Shown here: in pieces, positions 1 to 8,235 of the stretch
Position numbering within the stretch: position 1 is the first letter of the stretch
How the letters are laid out: every line of letters starts with the position of its first letter
Source: Actinomycetes bacterium
Lineage (GTDB): Bacteria > Actinomycetota > Acidimicrobiia > Acidimicrobiales > Ilumatobacteraceae
NCBI GenBank assembly: GCA_029782355.1
Contig: JAKOUY010000023.1
Location: forward strand, 1-64,000
DNA: 64,000 nucleotides
Reading direction: 5' to 3'
Made by a program: the position numbers and the translations under genes
Notes under the pieces: generated by a model
The model's input: the letters and a program-made list of their open reading frames with translations, nothing else
The model's database searches: none
Told to the model about the DNA's origin: nothing

Positions 1-380
1 GTCGTGGTGGTGGGTGGCTCGGTGGTCGTGGTGGTCGTCGTGGTCGGCGGTTCGGTCGTCGTCGTGGGTGGCTCGGTGGTCGTCGTGGTCGTGGTGGGGG
101 GTTCAGTGGGCGGCAGGGGCGCTGCGTCCCAGGTGGCGGTGGTCGTCGTCGTGGTGGTGGGTGGCTCGGTGGTCGTCGTGGTGGTGGTTGGTGGCTCGGT
201 CGTCGTCGTCGTGGTGGTGGTAGGTGGCTCGGTGGTCGTCGTGGTGGTGGGTGGCTCGGTGGTCGTGGTGGTCGTCGTGGTCGGCGGTTCGGTCGTCGTC
301 GTGGGTGGCTCGGTGGTCGTCGTGGTCGTGGTGGGGGGTTCAGTGGGCGGCAGGGGCGCTGCGTCCCAGGTGGCGGTGGC
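1..380. repeat. 237-bp direct duplication inside the Thr/Pro stalk
   Basis: Bases 1-143 are repeated identically at 238-380, an offset of 237 bp or 79 codons, so the reading frame is kept. Each copy contains runs of Thr codons broken by Glu-Pro-Pro plus one WDAAPLPP segment. Nested within it are shorter TTTTTTEPP units of variable Thr number. The first copy may extend beyond the window edge. This is the usual way surface stalk proteins vary in length. Confidence 0.9.
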
Positions 381-1358
381 GGTGGCGGCGCCGGGATTCG
401 TGCTCACGACGGTGAAGGCCTCGGTGGGGGCACCTGTCGCGGTCGCGCCGAAGCTGGCCAGCGACACGGCCGGAGCGGTGGCGGTGATGGTGACCGAACC
501 GGCCGGAGCGTCGGGGGCGACGGCGACGAAGAATGGTGTGTTGGGTGGGATCGGCTGGGTCAGCTCGGCTCCCTGGGCATCGACGAAGCGGACGGTCGGG
601 TTGTCGGCGGTCAGGGTGACGGCACCGTCGGCGACGACCGTGTAGGGACCGATGCTGGTGCCGGCCACGCCGGTGGTGGCCTCCGGCGCGGTGATCGTCG
701 GAGCGGAGCTCGCCGTGGTCTGGTCGAAGGGGTCCTGGGCGTTGGCAACGATCCACTGGGCGACCGCGGCCGCATCCAGTTGGGTGTTCTTCAACCCGTC
801 CGTGGACGCGAGCGAGACGTTGCCCTCGGCCAGCTTCCAGATTGCGGCCTGCGTGCCGGCGATGGCCTCTTCGGCACTCAAGCCCTTGTGGAACGCCAGC
901 CCGGCATCGACCAAGCGCTGACGGAACCCGTCGAGGTTGACGCCGGTGAACCCGTTCAACAGCGCCCAGCGGACCCGTGACTGATCGGCGACCGCCTCCG
1001 GCGAGGTGACCGTGGCGAACGCTGCGGCCACGTCGGTCTGGGTGTACGCCGTGCCGGGCACAGCGGGGACGTCGATGTCCAGCGAGTAGCCGACCACGGT
1101 GTTCAGGCCGTCGACCTCGGGCACCTTCTTGGCCCGGAACCTGCCGGTGGTCAGGGCGCTGGACTGCACCGTCACGGTCTTCACGGAGCCGTCCGCCATG
1201 GTGAAGGGCAGGTCGATCCCGCCCAACGCACCACCGTCGACCAGCGGCTGGTCGCTGGCGTCGTTCTCGGCGTGGGCGCTCGCCGCGGCGAAGCCGGCGA
1301 GGAGCACCGCGACCGCCGTCAGCCGACGGAACCGGTGGGTGAGCACGGGCGCGGTCAC
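1..1358 (-). CDS. Secreted thioester-domain (TED-like) surface protein with Thr/Pro stalk, 3' end outside window
   Basis: Visible part is 452 codons with no stop before the window edge. GTG at 1358 opens a classic signal peptide ending AHA/EN near residue 30, preceded by GGAGGGG at 1372-1378. Residues about 45-205 resemble actinobacterial surface thioester domains: a GYSLDIDVP segment, then RWALLNGF, then TQAAIW with Gln170. Such domains normally form an internal Cys-Gln thioester for covalent adhesion, but here the expected Cys of the Y-C motif is Ser92 (codon TCG at 1083-1085), so no thioester is predicted. Residues about 210-325 look like an Ig/Big-type beta domain, followed by a long TTTTEPP stalk. 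A C-terminal wall or membrane anchor would lie outside the window. Assignment to the TED family is from motif memory, moderately sure. Confidence 0.7.
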   Translation of the reverse strand, partial: MTAPVLTHRFRRLTAVAVLLAGFAAASAHAENDASDQPLVDGGALGGIDLPFTMADGSVKTVTVQSSALTTGRFRAKKVPEVDGLNTVVGYSLDIDVPAVPGTAYTQTDVAAAFATVTSPEAVADQSRVRWALLNGFTGVNLDGFRQRLVDAGLAFHKGLSAEEAIAGTQAAIWKLAEGNVSLASTDGLKNTQLDAAAVAQWIVANAQDPFDQTTASSAPTITAPEATTGVAGTSIGPYTVVADGAVTLTADNPTVRFVDAQGAELTQPIPPNTPFFVAVAPDAPAGSVTITATAPAVSLASFGATATGAPTEAFTVVSTNPGAATATATWDAAPLPPTEPPTTTTTTTEPPTTTTEPPTTTTTTTTEPPTTTTTTEPPTTTTTTTTEPPTTTTTTTEPPTTTTTTTATWDAAPLPPTEPPTTTTTTTEPPTTTTEPPTTTTTTTTEPPTTT

Positions 1359-1368
1359 GTCCCGAAAC

Positions 1369-2130
1369 CTACCCCTCCGGCCTGTCGACGCGATCGCGCC
1401 CGGCAGTGACCGTCGACCGCCGTGCGGCGAACAGTTCGGCGAACGCTGCCGACTCCCGCTGGCGGGCCTCGACCGCGCCGGGTCCCCGGCCCACCAGCAT
1501 CAGCTGCTTGATCCGGCGGGTCGCCCACGGGTCGCGCCCGGCGATCTCGACCGCCAACCTGGTGGCCTCGGCCAGCGCCGAGCCCGCCGGCACGCAGCCC
1601 CAGGCCAGCCCGATGCGGGCGGCCTCGGCACCGTCGATCCAGCGCGACGTGAGCAGCAACTCGGCGGCGCGCTGCCAACCGATCCGCTCGGCCAAGAGCA
1701 CGCTGGACCCGGCTTCGGGCGGCACGCCCATCTCGCTGAACGGCGTGCGCAGGCGGGCCGTGTCGGCCACCACGACCACATCGGCGTGCAGGAGCATGGT
1801 GAGCCCGATTCCCACGGCGGCGCCCTCGACCGCAGCGATCAGCGGCTTGGGAAACGCTTCGAGGGCCTCCAGCAGGTGGGTGAACCCGTCGCCGGAGCCG
1901 ACAAAGGTGCCGGCAGCCAGGGCGGCCATCTCCTTCAGGTCGGTGCCAGCCGAGAAGTTGGTGGTGCCCGTGACGACGACCACGCGGACCGAGTCGTCCG
2001 CCGCAGCATCGACCAGTGCCGCGGCCAGCGCTCGGTACAGCGACTGGCTGAAGGCGTTGCGCGCCTCGGGTCGATCGAGGGTCAGCGTCCGGACATGGGA
2101 GTCGTCGGCGGTCAGCAGCACGGCCCGCAC
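1369..2130 (-). CDS. Enoyl-CoA hydratase/isomerase family protein
   Basis: 253 residues, the normal crotonase length. The N-terminal half shows LTLDRPEARNAF and the oxyanion-hole segment SAGTDLKEM, followed by FPKPLIAAVEGAAVGIGLTM. The second active-site region, FSEMGVPPEAGSS, places Glu near the usual catalytic position. Likely hydrates or isomerises a CoA thioester in beta-oxidation; the substrate cannot be read from sequence. GTG 2130 was chosen because homology begins right after it; an ATG at 2184 would add 18 atypical residues. Its last codons contain the GGAGGGG that serves as ribosome site for the thioester-domain gene 10 nt downstream, so the two may be coupled. Divergent from the amidohydrolase gene. 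Confidence 0.85.
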   Translation of the reverse strand: MRAVLLTADDSHVRTLTLDRPEARNAFSQSLYRALAAALVDAAADDSVRVVVVTGTTNFSAGTDLKEMAALAAGTFVGSGDGFTHLLEALEAFPKPLIAAVEGAAVGIGLTMLLHADVVVVADTARLRTPFSEMGVPPEAGSSVLLAERIGWQRAAELLLTSRWIDGAEAARIGLAWGCVPAGSALAEATRLAVEIAGRDPWATRRIKQLMLVGRGPGAVEARQRESAAFAELFAARRSTVTAGRDRVDRPEG

Positions 2131-2190
2131 CGTACCGGCAGGCCCCGGCAGGGCTCGACCCGTCCGCCGCACCGGCCGTACCATGCCGCC

Positions 2191-3372
2191 ATGAGCGAGT
2201 TGGGGTACGCGCCCTTCGACTGTGACAACCACTACTACGAGGCGCTCGATGCCTTCACCCGGCACCTCGACCCCAAGCACGGCGAGCGCTGCGTGCAGTG
2301 GGCCACGGTGGGCAAGCGGTCGTACCCGGTCATCGGCGGCATGGTGTACCGCGGGGTGAAGAACCCGACCTTCGACCCGGTCGCCCCGGCCGGGGTGATG
2401 CACGAGTACTTCCGCGGCAACCCCGAGGGGAAGAACCCGCTGGAGTTCCTGTCCGTCCACGAGCCGATCCGCCCGGAGTATCGCGATCGCGATGCCCGCA
2501 TCGAACGCCTCGACGACCACGGGCTGAGCGCGGTGTGGCTGTTCCCCACGCTCGGGATGCTCTACGAACAAGTCCTGCGCAACGACCCGGAGGCCGTCAC
2601 GCTGACGTTCGCCGCGTTCAACCGCTGGCTGGACGAGGACTGGGGGTTCGCCTACCGCGAGCGGATCTTCGCGGCGCCCTACCTCAGCCTGGCCGACGTC
2701 GACTGGGCCTGCGCCGAGCTCGAGTGGGCCCTCGATCGTGGCGCCCGCGTCATCGTCATGCGCCCGGCCGCCCCGACCACGCGCGACGGCCAGTGCTCAC
2801 CGTTCGATCGGCGCTTCGACCCCTTCTGGGCCCGGGTCAACGAGGCCGGGATCACGACCGTGGTGCACGCCGGCGACAGTGGATACTCGTCGAACGGGTA
2901 CGCCAACGACTCGTTCAGCGCCCAGTTCTCCGGCGGCTGGCAGCCGACCATCCGGGCCTTCGCCATCGAGCGGGCTGCGGCCGACTTCGTGGTCACGTCG
3001 GTGTTCGCCAAGGTCTTCGACCGCTTCCCGAACCTGCGGATGGCGTCGGTGGAGAACGGCTCGGACTACCTGCGCGACGCGGTGAAGAAGTTGGACGGCA
3101 CGCACCACAAGATGCCCGGCTACTTCACCACCCATCCCGTCGAGACCTTCCGCCAGCATTGGTGGATCAACCCGTTCTGGGAGGACGACGTGGCCGAGGT
3201 GGTCGACGTGATGGGAGCCGATCGGGTGCTGTTCGGCAGCGACTGGCCGCACATCGAGGGCATGCCCCGGCCCCTCGACTACCTGCCGGAGCTGAAGCAG
3301 TTCGACGACGCCACCCGGCGGCGGATCCTGCTCGACAACGTCACCGACCTCAACACGCCGAAGGTCGGCTGA
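2191..3372 (+). CDS. Amidohydrolase-2 family metal-dependent hydrolase/decarboxylase
   Basis: 393 residues, TIM-barrel amidohydrolase of the ACMSD-like group. Metal-site features are visible: DCDNHYYE near the N-terminus, TTVVHAGDSGY in the middle (His), and LFGSDWPHIEG near the C-terminus (Asp). These enzymes hydrolyse or decarboxylate carboxylated substrates; many homologues sit in actinobacterial steroid or aromatic catabolic clusters, with unknown substrates. First gene of a tight + strand run: the F420-type oxidoreductase follows after a single base and an acyl-CoA synthetase after that, so the three probably form an operon. Start ATG 2191 fits the family N-terminus. Confidence 0.85.
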   Translation: MSELGYAPFDCDNHYYEALDAFTRHLDPKHGERCVQWATVGKRSYPVIGGMVYRGVKNPTFDPVAPAGVMHEYFRGNPEGKNPLEFLSVHEPIRPEYRDRDARIERLDDHGLSAVWLFPTLGMLYEQVLRNDPEAVTLTFAAFNRWLDEDWGFAYRERIFAAPYLSLADVDWACAELEWALDRGARVIVMRPAAPTTRDGQCSPFDRRFDPFWARVNEAGITTVVHAGDSGYSSNGYANDSFSAQFSGGWQPTIRAFAIERAAADFVVTSVFAKVFDRFPNLRMASVENGSDYLRDAVKKLDGTHHKMPGYFTTHPVETFRQHWWINPFWEDDVAEVVDVMGADRVLFGSDWPHIEGMPRPLDYLPELKQFDDATRRRILLDNVTDLNTPKVG

Positions 3373-3373
3373 G

Positions 3374-4285
3374 ATGTACACCGTTGGCCACGGTCGGCGC
3401 ATCGTCGGCCTGCAACTGCCGATCCAGGCCCACACGGTGACCACCGCCGAGCCATGGGAGCGCACCGCCGGTCCCGCCGACATGGCCCACGTCGCCGGCG
3501 TGGCCGACCGGGCCGGGTACGACTACCTCGGCGTGTGCGACCACGTCAGCCTGCCCGAGTCCGTGGCGGCGACGATGAGCACGTTCTGGGTCGACCCGGT
3601 GTCGACGCTGGGCTGGCTGGCGGCGAACACCGAGCGGATCATGCTGCTGACCCACGTGTACGTGCTGCCGTACCGCAACCCATTGATGGCGGCCAAGCAG
3701 TTCGCCACCCTCGACTGGCTCTCCGGTGGGCGGCTGATCTGTGGCATCGGCGCCGGTCACGTCGAGGCCGAGTTCGCCCACCTCGGCGTCGACTTCGCCG
3801 GGCGCGGCCGGGCGGTCGCCGACGGCGTCGGGGTGCTGGCCGACCTGCTCGAGCACGAGTTCGTCGACGGCTTCGGCGCCGCGCCGCGCCCCGTGCAGAC
3901 TCCCCGCCCGCCGATCTGGATCGCCGGCTCGACCAACGCGGCCATTCGCCGGGCCGCCACCCTGGCCGACGGTTGGCTCCCGCAGAGCCCGGCGTCGCAG
4001 GAGATGGTCGACCTGCTGCTCTCGGCCCGCGCCGCGGCAGGCCGGACCGAGCCGATCGTCATCGGCCACCTCACCGCCCCGCTGCACGTCGGCCCGCCCA
4101 GCTGGGACGTCGGCCCGCACACCATCACCGGGTCACCGGCCGAGATCGCCGAGCGGCTGCTGGCCGGGGCTCCGCCGGCGGTCAACCAGATCCAGGTGCG
4201 CTTCCGCGCCCGGGACCGCGACGAGCTGTGCGACCAGCTCGACGCGTTCGCCGCCGAGGGCCTTCCGCTGCTGCGTGGCGGCTGA
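3374..4285 (+). CDS. LLM-class (luciferase-like) F420-dependent oxidoreductase
   Basis: 303 residues with the luciferase-like TIM-barrel pattern: YDYLGVCDHV near residue 50, an RIMLLTHVYVLPYRNP strand and LDWLSGGRLICGIGAGH, which is the typical phosphate/flavin-binding stretch. The C-terminal half has the PPIWIAGSTNAAIRRAA motif. Actinobacterial members generally use F420 (some FMN) to oxidise or reduce small organic substrates; the substrate is unknown. One base separates it from the amidohydrolase and 22 from the acyl-CoA synthetase, supporting cotranscription. Confidence 0.85.
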   Translation: MYTVGHGRRIVGLQLPIQAHTVTTAEPWERTAGPADMAHVAGVADRAGYDYLGVCDHVSLPESVAATMSTFWVDPVSTLGWLAANTERIMLLTHVYVLPYRNPLMAAKQFATLDWLSGGRLICGIGAGHVEAEFAHLGVDFAGRGRAVADGVGVLADLLEHEFVDGFGAAPRPVQTPRPPIWIAGSTNAAIRRAATLADGWLPQSPASQEMVDLLLSARAAAGRTEPIVIGHLTAPLHVGPPSWDVGPHTITGSPAEIAERLLAGAPPAVNQIQVRFRARDRDELCDQLDAFAAEGLPLLRGG

Positions 4286-4307
4286 CCGCTCGGTACTCTG
4301 CCGGGCC

Positions 4308-5879
4308 ATGTCCCGCCCCCTGAACCTGGCCGACGTGCTGGAGGTGTTGGCCGACGCCATCGGCCAACGGCCGGCGATCATCACCAACGACGCCGAGCAC
4401 AGCTTTGCCCGGCTCGACGAGCGTGCCACCCGCCTGGCCAACCACCTGACCAGCATCGGGGTCCGCCACGGCGACCATGTCGGCATCCATGCGCCGAATC
4501 GGATCGAGTGGGTCGAGGCGTTCTTCGCCTGCTTCAAGATCGGCGCGGCGCCGATCAACGTCAACTACCGCTACGTGCTCAACGAGCTGCGCTACCTGTA
4601 CGACAACGCCGACTGCGTGGCCATCATCGTCGCCCCGGAGTACCGAGATGCCGTCGCCGCGGTCGAGCCGGAGCTCACCGGCCTGCGCCACGTGTTGACG
4701 ATGGGCGAGGAGTACGAGGCTGCCCTGGCTGCAGCCTCCGCCGATCGCCCTCCGTCCGAGGCTCGCAGTGCCGACGATCTCTACGTCCTCTACACCGGGG
4801 GGACCACGGGCATGCCCAAGGGCGTCCTGTGGCGCAACGAGGACATCATCCTCGCTGCCCTCAACGCGGCCCGCGGCAACCGGCCGATCGACCGGGTCGA
4901 GCAGTTGGCCGACGAAGCCCTGGCCGCCCCGATGCAGCTGCGGATGATGGGCATGGGGCCGATGATGCACGGGGGCGCGCAGTGGACCATGGGCAACGCG
5001 GTGGTCAGCGGAGGCTGCTACATCATGTACTGCGGCAGCTTCGACGCCCACCGGGTGTGGGAGCTGGCGTCCCGGGCGAAGGCCAACAGCATCAGCACCA
5101 TGGGCGATGCCATGGCTCGTCCACTGGCCGAGGCGCTGGCCGACGGCACGGCCACCTACGACCTGTCCAACCTGTACGGCTTCGGCAACGGCGGGGCACC
5201 GCTGACGCCGCACGTCAAGGCGCAGCTGCGCACCGTGCTCCCCAACGTGTTCCTGTCCGACAGCTACGGCGCCTCCGAGACCGGTGCCGCAGGGGCTCGC
5301 CCCGATGACGGCCAGCAGGGTCCGCCACGGTTCAACACCGGTCCGGACACCACGGTGCTCAGCGAGGACCTGCGGGTCTGCGCGGTGGGCGAGGTCGGCA
5401 AGCTGGCCCGCAGCGGGCACATCCCGCTCGGCTACTACAAGGACCCGGAGAAGACCGCGGCGACGTTCCCGGTCATCGACGGTCAGCGTTGGGTGATCCC
5501 CGGCGACTTCGCCCGGATCGAGGAGGACGGTTCCATCGCCGTGCTCGGCCGTGGCTCGGTGAGCATCAACTCGGGTGGCGAGAAGATCTATCCGGAGGAG
5601 GTCGAGGCAGCGCTGAAGTCGCATCCCGCGGTGTACGACGTGGCCGTCGTCGGCACGCCCAGCGAGCGGTGGGGCGAGCAGGTCACCGCCCTGGTAGCCA
5701 TCCGCCCGGGCATGGAGGCTGGCTTCGACGAGCTGGTCGCCCACGCCCGGACCCTGGTGGCCGACTACAAGTCGCCGAAGTCGATCCTGGTCGTCGACGA
5801 GGTGCCGCGCACCCCGGTGGGCAAGGTCGACTACCAGGCCTGCAAGCAGGACGCGCTCCGCCGCCTCGACCGGGCATGA
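4308..5879 (+). CDS. Acyl-CoA synthetase (AMP-binding, FadD family)
   Basis: 523 residues of the ANL superfamily. The P-loop LYTGGTTGMPKGV, the SDSYGASETG motif, the GDFARIEEDG hinge region and the C-terminal lysine segment TPVGKVDY are all present. It should activate a carboxylic acid to its CoA thioester via an acyl-adenylate. It closely resembles the synthetase at 13926-15518 in motifs and length, the type often linked to steroid or branched acids in actinomycetes. ATG 4308 fits the family start. It ends the run that begins with the amidohydrolase and converges with the acyl-CoA dehydrogenase pair; the 48-bp gap shows no clear terminator. Confidence 0.9.
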   Translation: MSRPLNLADVLEVLADAIGQRPAIITNDAEHSFARLDERATRLANHLTSIGVRHGDHVGIHAPNRIEWVEAFFACFKIGAAPINVNYRYVLNELRYLYDNADCVAIIVAPEYRDAVAAVEPELTGLRHVLTMGEEYEAALAAASADRPPSEARSADDLYVLYTGGTTGMPKGVLWRNEDIILAALNAARGNRPIDRVEQLADEALAAPMQLRMMGMGPMMHGGAQWTMGNAVVSGGCYIMYCGSFDAHRVWELASRAKANSISTMGDAMARPLAEALADGTATYDLSNLYGFGNGGAPLTPHVKAQLRTVLPNVFLSDSYGASETGAAGARPDDGQQGPPRFNTGPDTTVLSEDLRVCAVGEVGKLARSGHIPLGYYKDPEKTAATFPVIDGQRWVIPGDFARIEEDGSIAVLGRGSVSINSGGEKIYPEEVEAALKSHPAVYDVAVVGTPSERWGEQVTALVAIRPGMEAGFDELVAHARTLVADYKSPKSILVVDEVPRTPVGKVDYQACKQDALRRLDRA

Positions 5880-5927
5880 CCGGACCGGCGCGACCTCCCG
5901 GCGACAGCGGGTCAGCCGGGCGCCGGG

Positions 5928-6971
5928 TCAGGTGACGAGGAGCCGACCGAGGTCGCGCAGCGACGGGGTGGCCGAGCCCCACAGCAGCTCGAGCTGCTTG
6001 TGGATCAGGAAGTGGCGGTGCAACGGGTAGTCACGGTCGACGCCGAACCCGCCGTGGAGGTGATGGGCGGCGTGCATGACCCGCCAGCCGCCCTCGGCCG
6101 CCCAGAACTTGGCGGTCAGCAGGGCCGCGTCCGCCGGGTAGCCGTTGGCCAACCGCCACGCCGCCTGCCAGGCAGTGAGGCGAACGGCCTCGGTGTCGAT
6201 GTAGGCGTCCCCGGCGCGCTGGCTGACCGCTTGGAAGGCGGCGATCGGCCGGTCGAACTGGACGCGGGTCTTGGTGTAGTCGGCCGTCAACGCCAGGGCC
6301 GTCTGGCACGAGCCGGAGACGATCACCGCCGCGGCGGACATCGCCCGGCGCAGCAGGTCGGCGGACGCCTCGACCCCGCCGAGGCGGACGGCCGGGGCGC
6401 CAGCGAACTCGACCATGGCGTCCGGGACCCCGCTGGTGGTCTCCTGGCGGGTGACCGCGACCCCCGGCGCGTCGGCCTCCACGGCGTACAGCCCGTCGGC
6501 CGCGGTGACGACGAATCGAGCGGCCAGGGTTCCCGCCGGCACGCAGACCTTGGTTCCGGTCAGCACGCCGTCGGCGACGGTCGCGGCTGGGGCGTGGACG
6601 TCGCCGACCTGCTCGTGGGTTGCCGGGGCGACGATGGTGGAACCGTCGGCGACGCCGGCCAGCAGGTCGGCGTGCTCGACCACGGACGGGGCGCTGACCA
6701 GGACGGCGAGCGCCGGGACGGGAGCGGCGTGGCGGCCGACCTCCTCGAGCACGATGGCCGTCTCCAACCAGCCGAGCCCGCCGCCAGCCGCGGCCTCGGG
6801 CAGGCCGATGCCCACCACCCCGGCCGCCCCGAGGGAGCGCCACAGGTCGAGGTCGGTGCCGGACTCGGTGGTGGCGGTCGCCGTGAGATGGGCTGGGGTG
6901 CAGGCGTCGGCGAGGATCCGCCGGGTCAGGGACTGCAGCTCGACCTGGTCGGGGGAGAAGGAGAAGTCCAT
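5928..6971 (-). CDS. Acyl-CoA dehydrogenase, short subunit of a heteromeric pair
   Basis: 347 residues, starting MDFSFSPDQVELQSL. The FAD fold regions are recognisable, with LGAAGVVGIGLPEAAAGGGLGWLE and the C-terminal HAAHHLHGGFGVDRDYPLHRH, which resembles the flavin-contact helix. It is shorter and more diverged in the middle domain than its neighbour. Mycobacterial steroid catabolism uses alpha2-beta2 dehydrogenases encoded by two adjacent fadE genes, and this pair matches that arrangement (inference). ATG 6971 overlaps the upstream stop by one base (TGATG), indicating translational coupling. Confidence 0.87.
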   Translation of the reverse strand: MDFSFSPDQVELQSLTRRILADACTPAHLTATATTESGTDLDLWRSLGAAGVVGIGLPEAAAGGGLGWLETAIVLEEVGRHAAPVPALAVLVSAPSVVEHADLLAGVADGSTIVAPATHEQVGDVHAPAATVADGVLTGTKVCVPAGTLAARFVVTAADGLYAVEADAPGVAVTRQETTSGVPDAMVEFAGAPAVRLGGVEASADLLRRAMSAAAVIVSGSCQTALALTADYTKTRVQFDRPIAAFQAVSQRAGDAYIDTEAVRLTAWQAAWRLANGYPADAALLTAKFWAAEGGWRVMHAAHHLHGGFGVDRDYPLHRHFLIHKQLELLWGSATPSLRDLGRLLVT

Positions 6972-8146
6972 CAGCGTGACGCCCTCGGGAAGCCCAGCGA
7001 GAACATGGTGATCAGGTCGCGCTGCATCTCGTTGACCCCGCCGCCGAAGGTCAGGATCAGCATGCCGCGGTACGACGCCTCCAGCCGGCTGCGCAGGATC
7101 CCGCCGGGTGTGTCCGGTTTCAGGTACCCGGGCGGGCCGAGGATCTCGAACAGGAGCCGGAACGCCTCGAGGTAGAACTCGGTGCCGTAGACCTTGATGG
7201 CCGAGCAGTGCCCGATGTCCAGCTTGCCCTGGGTCTGCTCCCAGGCGACCTGCCAGTTCATCAACCGCAGCACGTCGAGCTTGGCGTGGACCCGGGCCAG
7301 GTTGATCTGCACCCACTCCTGGTCGGCGACACGCCCCCCGCCGGGCAGGTGCGTGTCGCAGGCCCAGGCGGTGATGTCGTCGAGCGCCCGCTCCACCACG
7401 CCGCTGCTGCACAGCGTGACCCGCTCGTGGTTGAGCTGGTTGGTGATCAGCGTCCAGCCGCGGTTGACGCCACCGACGCAGTTCTCCACCGGCACGTGGA
7501 CGTCGTCGAGGTACACGGCGTTGATGTCGTGCTCACCGATCAGGCGCAGCGGGTGGCGGGTGATGCCGGGGGTGTCCATCGGCACGACGATGATGCTGAT
7601 GCCCTTGTGCTTCGGGGCGTCCGGGTCGGTGCGCACCGCCAGCCACATGTAGTCGGCGTCGCTGGACAGCGAGGTCCACATCTTCTGGCCGTTGATCACC
7701 CACTGGTCGCCGTCCCGCTCGGCGCGTGTCCGCAGGGCGGCGAGGTCGGTGCCGGCCCCCGGCTCGCTGTAGCCGATGCAGAAGTGGATCTCGCCGGCCA
7801 GCACCTTGGGCAGGAAGAAGGCCTTCTGCTCCTCGGTGCCGAAGGCGGCGATCGTCGGCCCGACCGTGTTGATCGTCAGCATCGGCACCGGGGCGCCGGC
7901 GCGCATCGACTCGTCGAAGAAGATGAACTGCTCGATGGCACTGCGGCCCTGACCGCCGTACTCGGTGGGCCACCCGATGCCCGCCCAGCCGTCGGCGCAC
8001 ATCTGCTTCCAGACCCGGCGCATCGGTGCCCCGATGCCGTGCCCCCCGGCCAACTCGGCCACCACCTCCGGCGTCAGCAGCTGGTCGTAGTAGGCGCGCA
8101 GCTCGGCCCGCATCGCCTCGTGCTCGGGGGTGTAGGCCAACTCCAT
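6971..8146 (-). CDS. Acyl-CoA dehydrogenase, long subunit of a heteromeric pair
   Basis: 391 residues. Typical features: GIGWPTEYGGQGRS, the substrate/FAD segment IGYSEPGAGTDLAALRTRA, WVINGQKMWTS, and the C-terminal GGGVNEMQRDLI. This is the better conserved member of the pair and probably supplies the catalytic site, forming a complex with the product encoded at 5928-6971. Likely reaction is alpha-beta desaturation of a bulky acyl-CoA. Start ATG 8146 (MELAYTPEHEAMRAEL) fits the family; upstream in-frame codons give a non-homologous extension. Divergent from the GGDEF gene with an 89-bp gap. Confidence 0.9.
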   Translation of the reverse strand: MELAYTPEHEAMRAELRAYYDQLLTPEVVAELAGGHGIGAPMRRVWKQMCADGWAGIGWPTEYGGQGRSAIEQFIFFDESMRAGAPVPMLTINTVGPTIAAFGTEEQKAFFLPKVLAGEIHFCIGYSEPGAGTDLAALRTRAERDGDQWVINGQKMWTSLSSDADYMWLAVRTDPDAPKHKGISIIVVPMDTPGITRHPLRLIGEHDINAVYLDDVHVPVENCVGGVNRGWTLITNQLNHERVTLCSSGVVERALDDITAWACDTHLPGGGRVADQEWVQINLARVHAKLDVLRLMNWQVAWEQTQGKLDIGHCSAIKVYGTEFYLEAFRLLFEILGPPGYLKPDTPGGILRSRLEASYRGMLILTFGGGVNEMQRDLITMFSLGFPRASR

Positions 8147-8235
8147 CGAGCGCCAGTCTGGCAGCCACCCTGCCGTCGTGACGGAGCGGAGCGGCGCCAC
8201 CGATCGCGTTCCTCGCCCACGATACGCTGACACGG

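Noticed and set aside
4-645. Val/Gly-rich open frame on the + strand
   Set aside because: It is the complement of the Thr/Pro stalk of the minus strand surface protein; it has no start context or domain and ends at an arbitrary stop.
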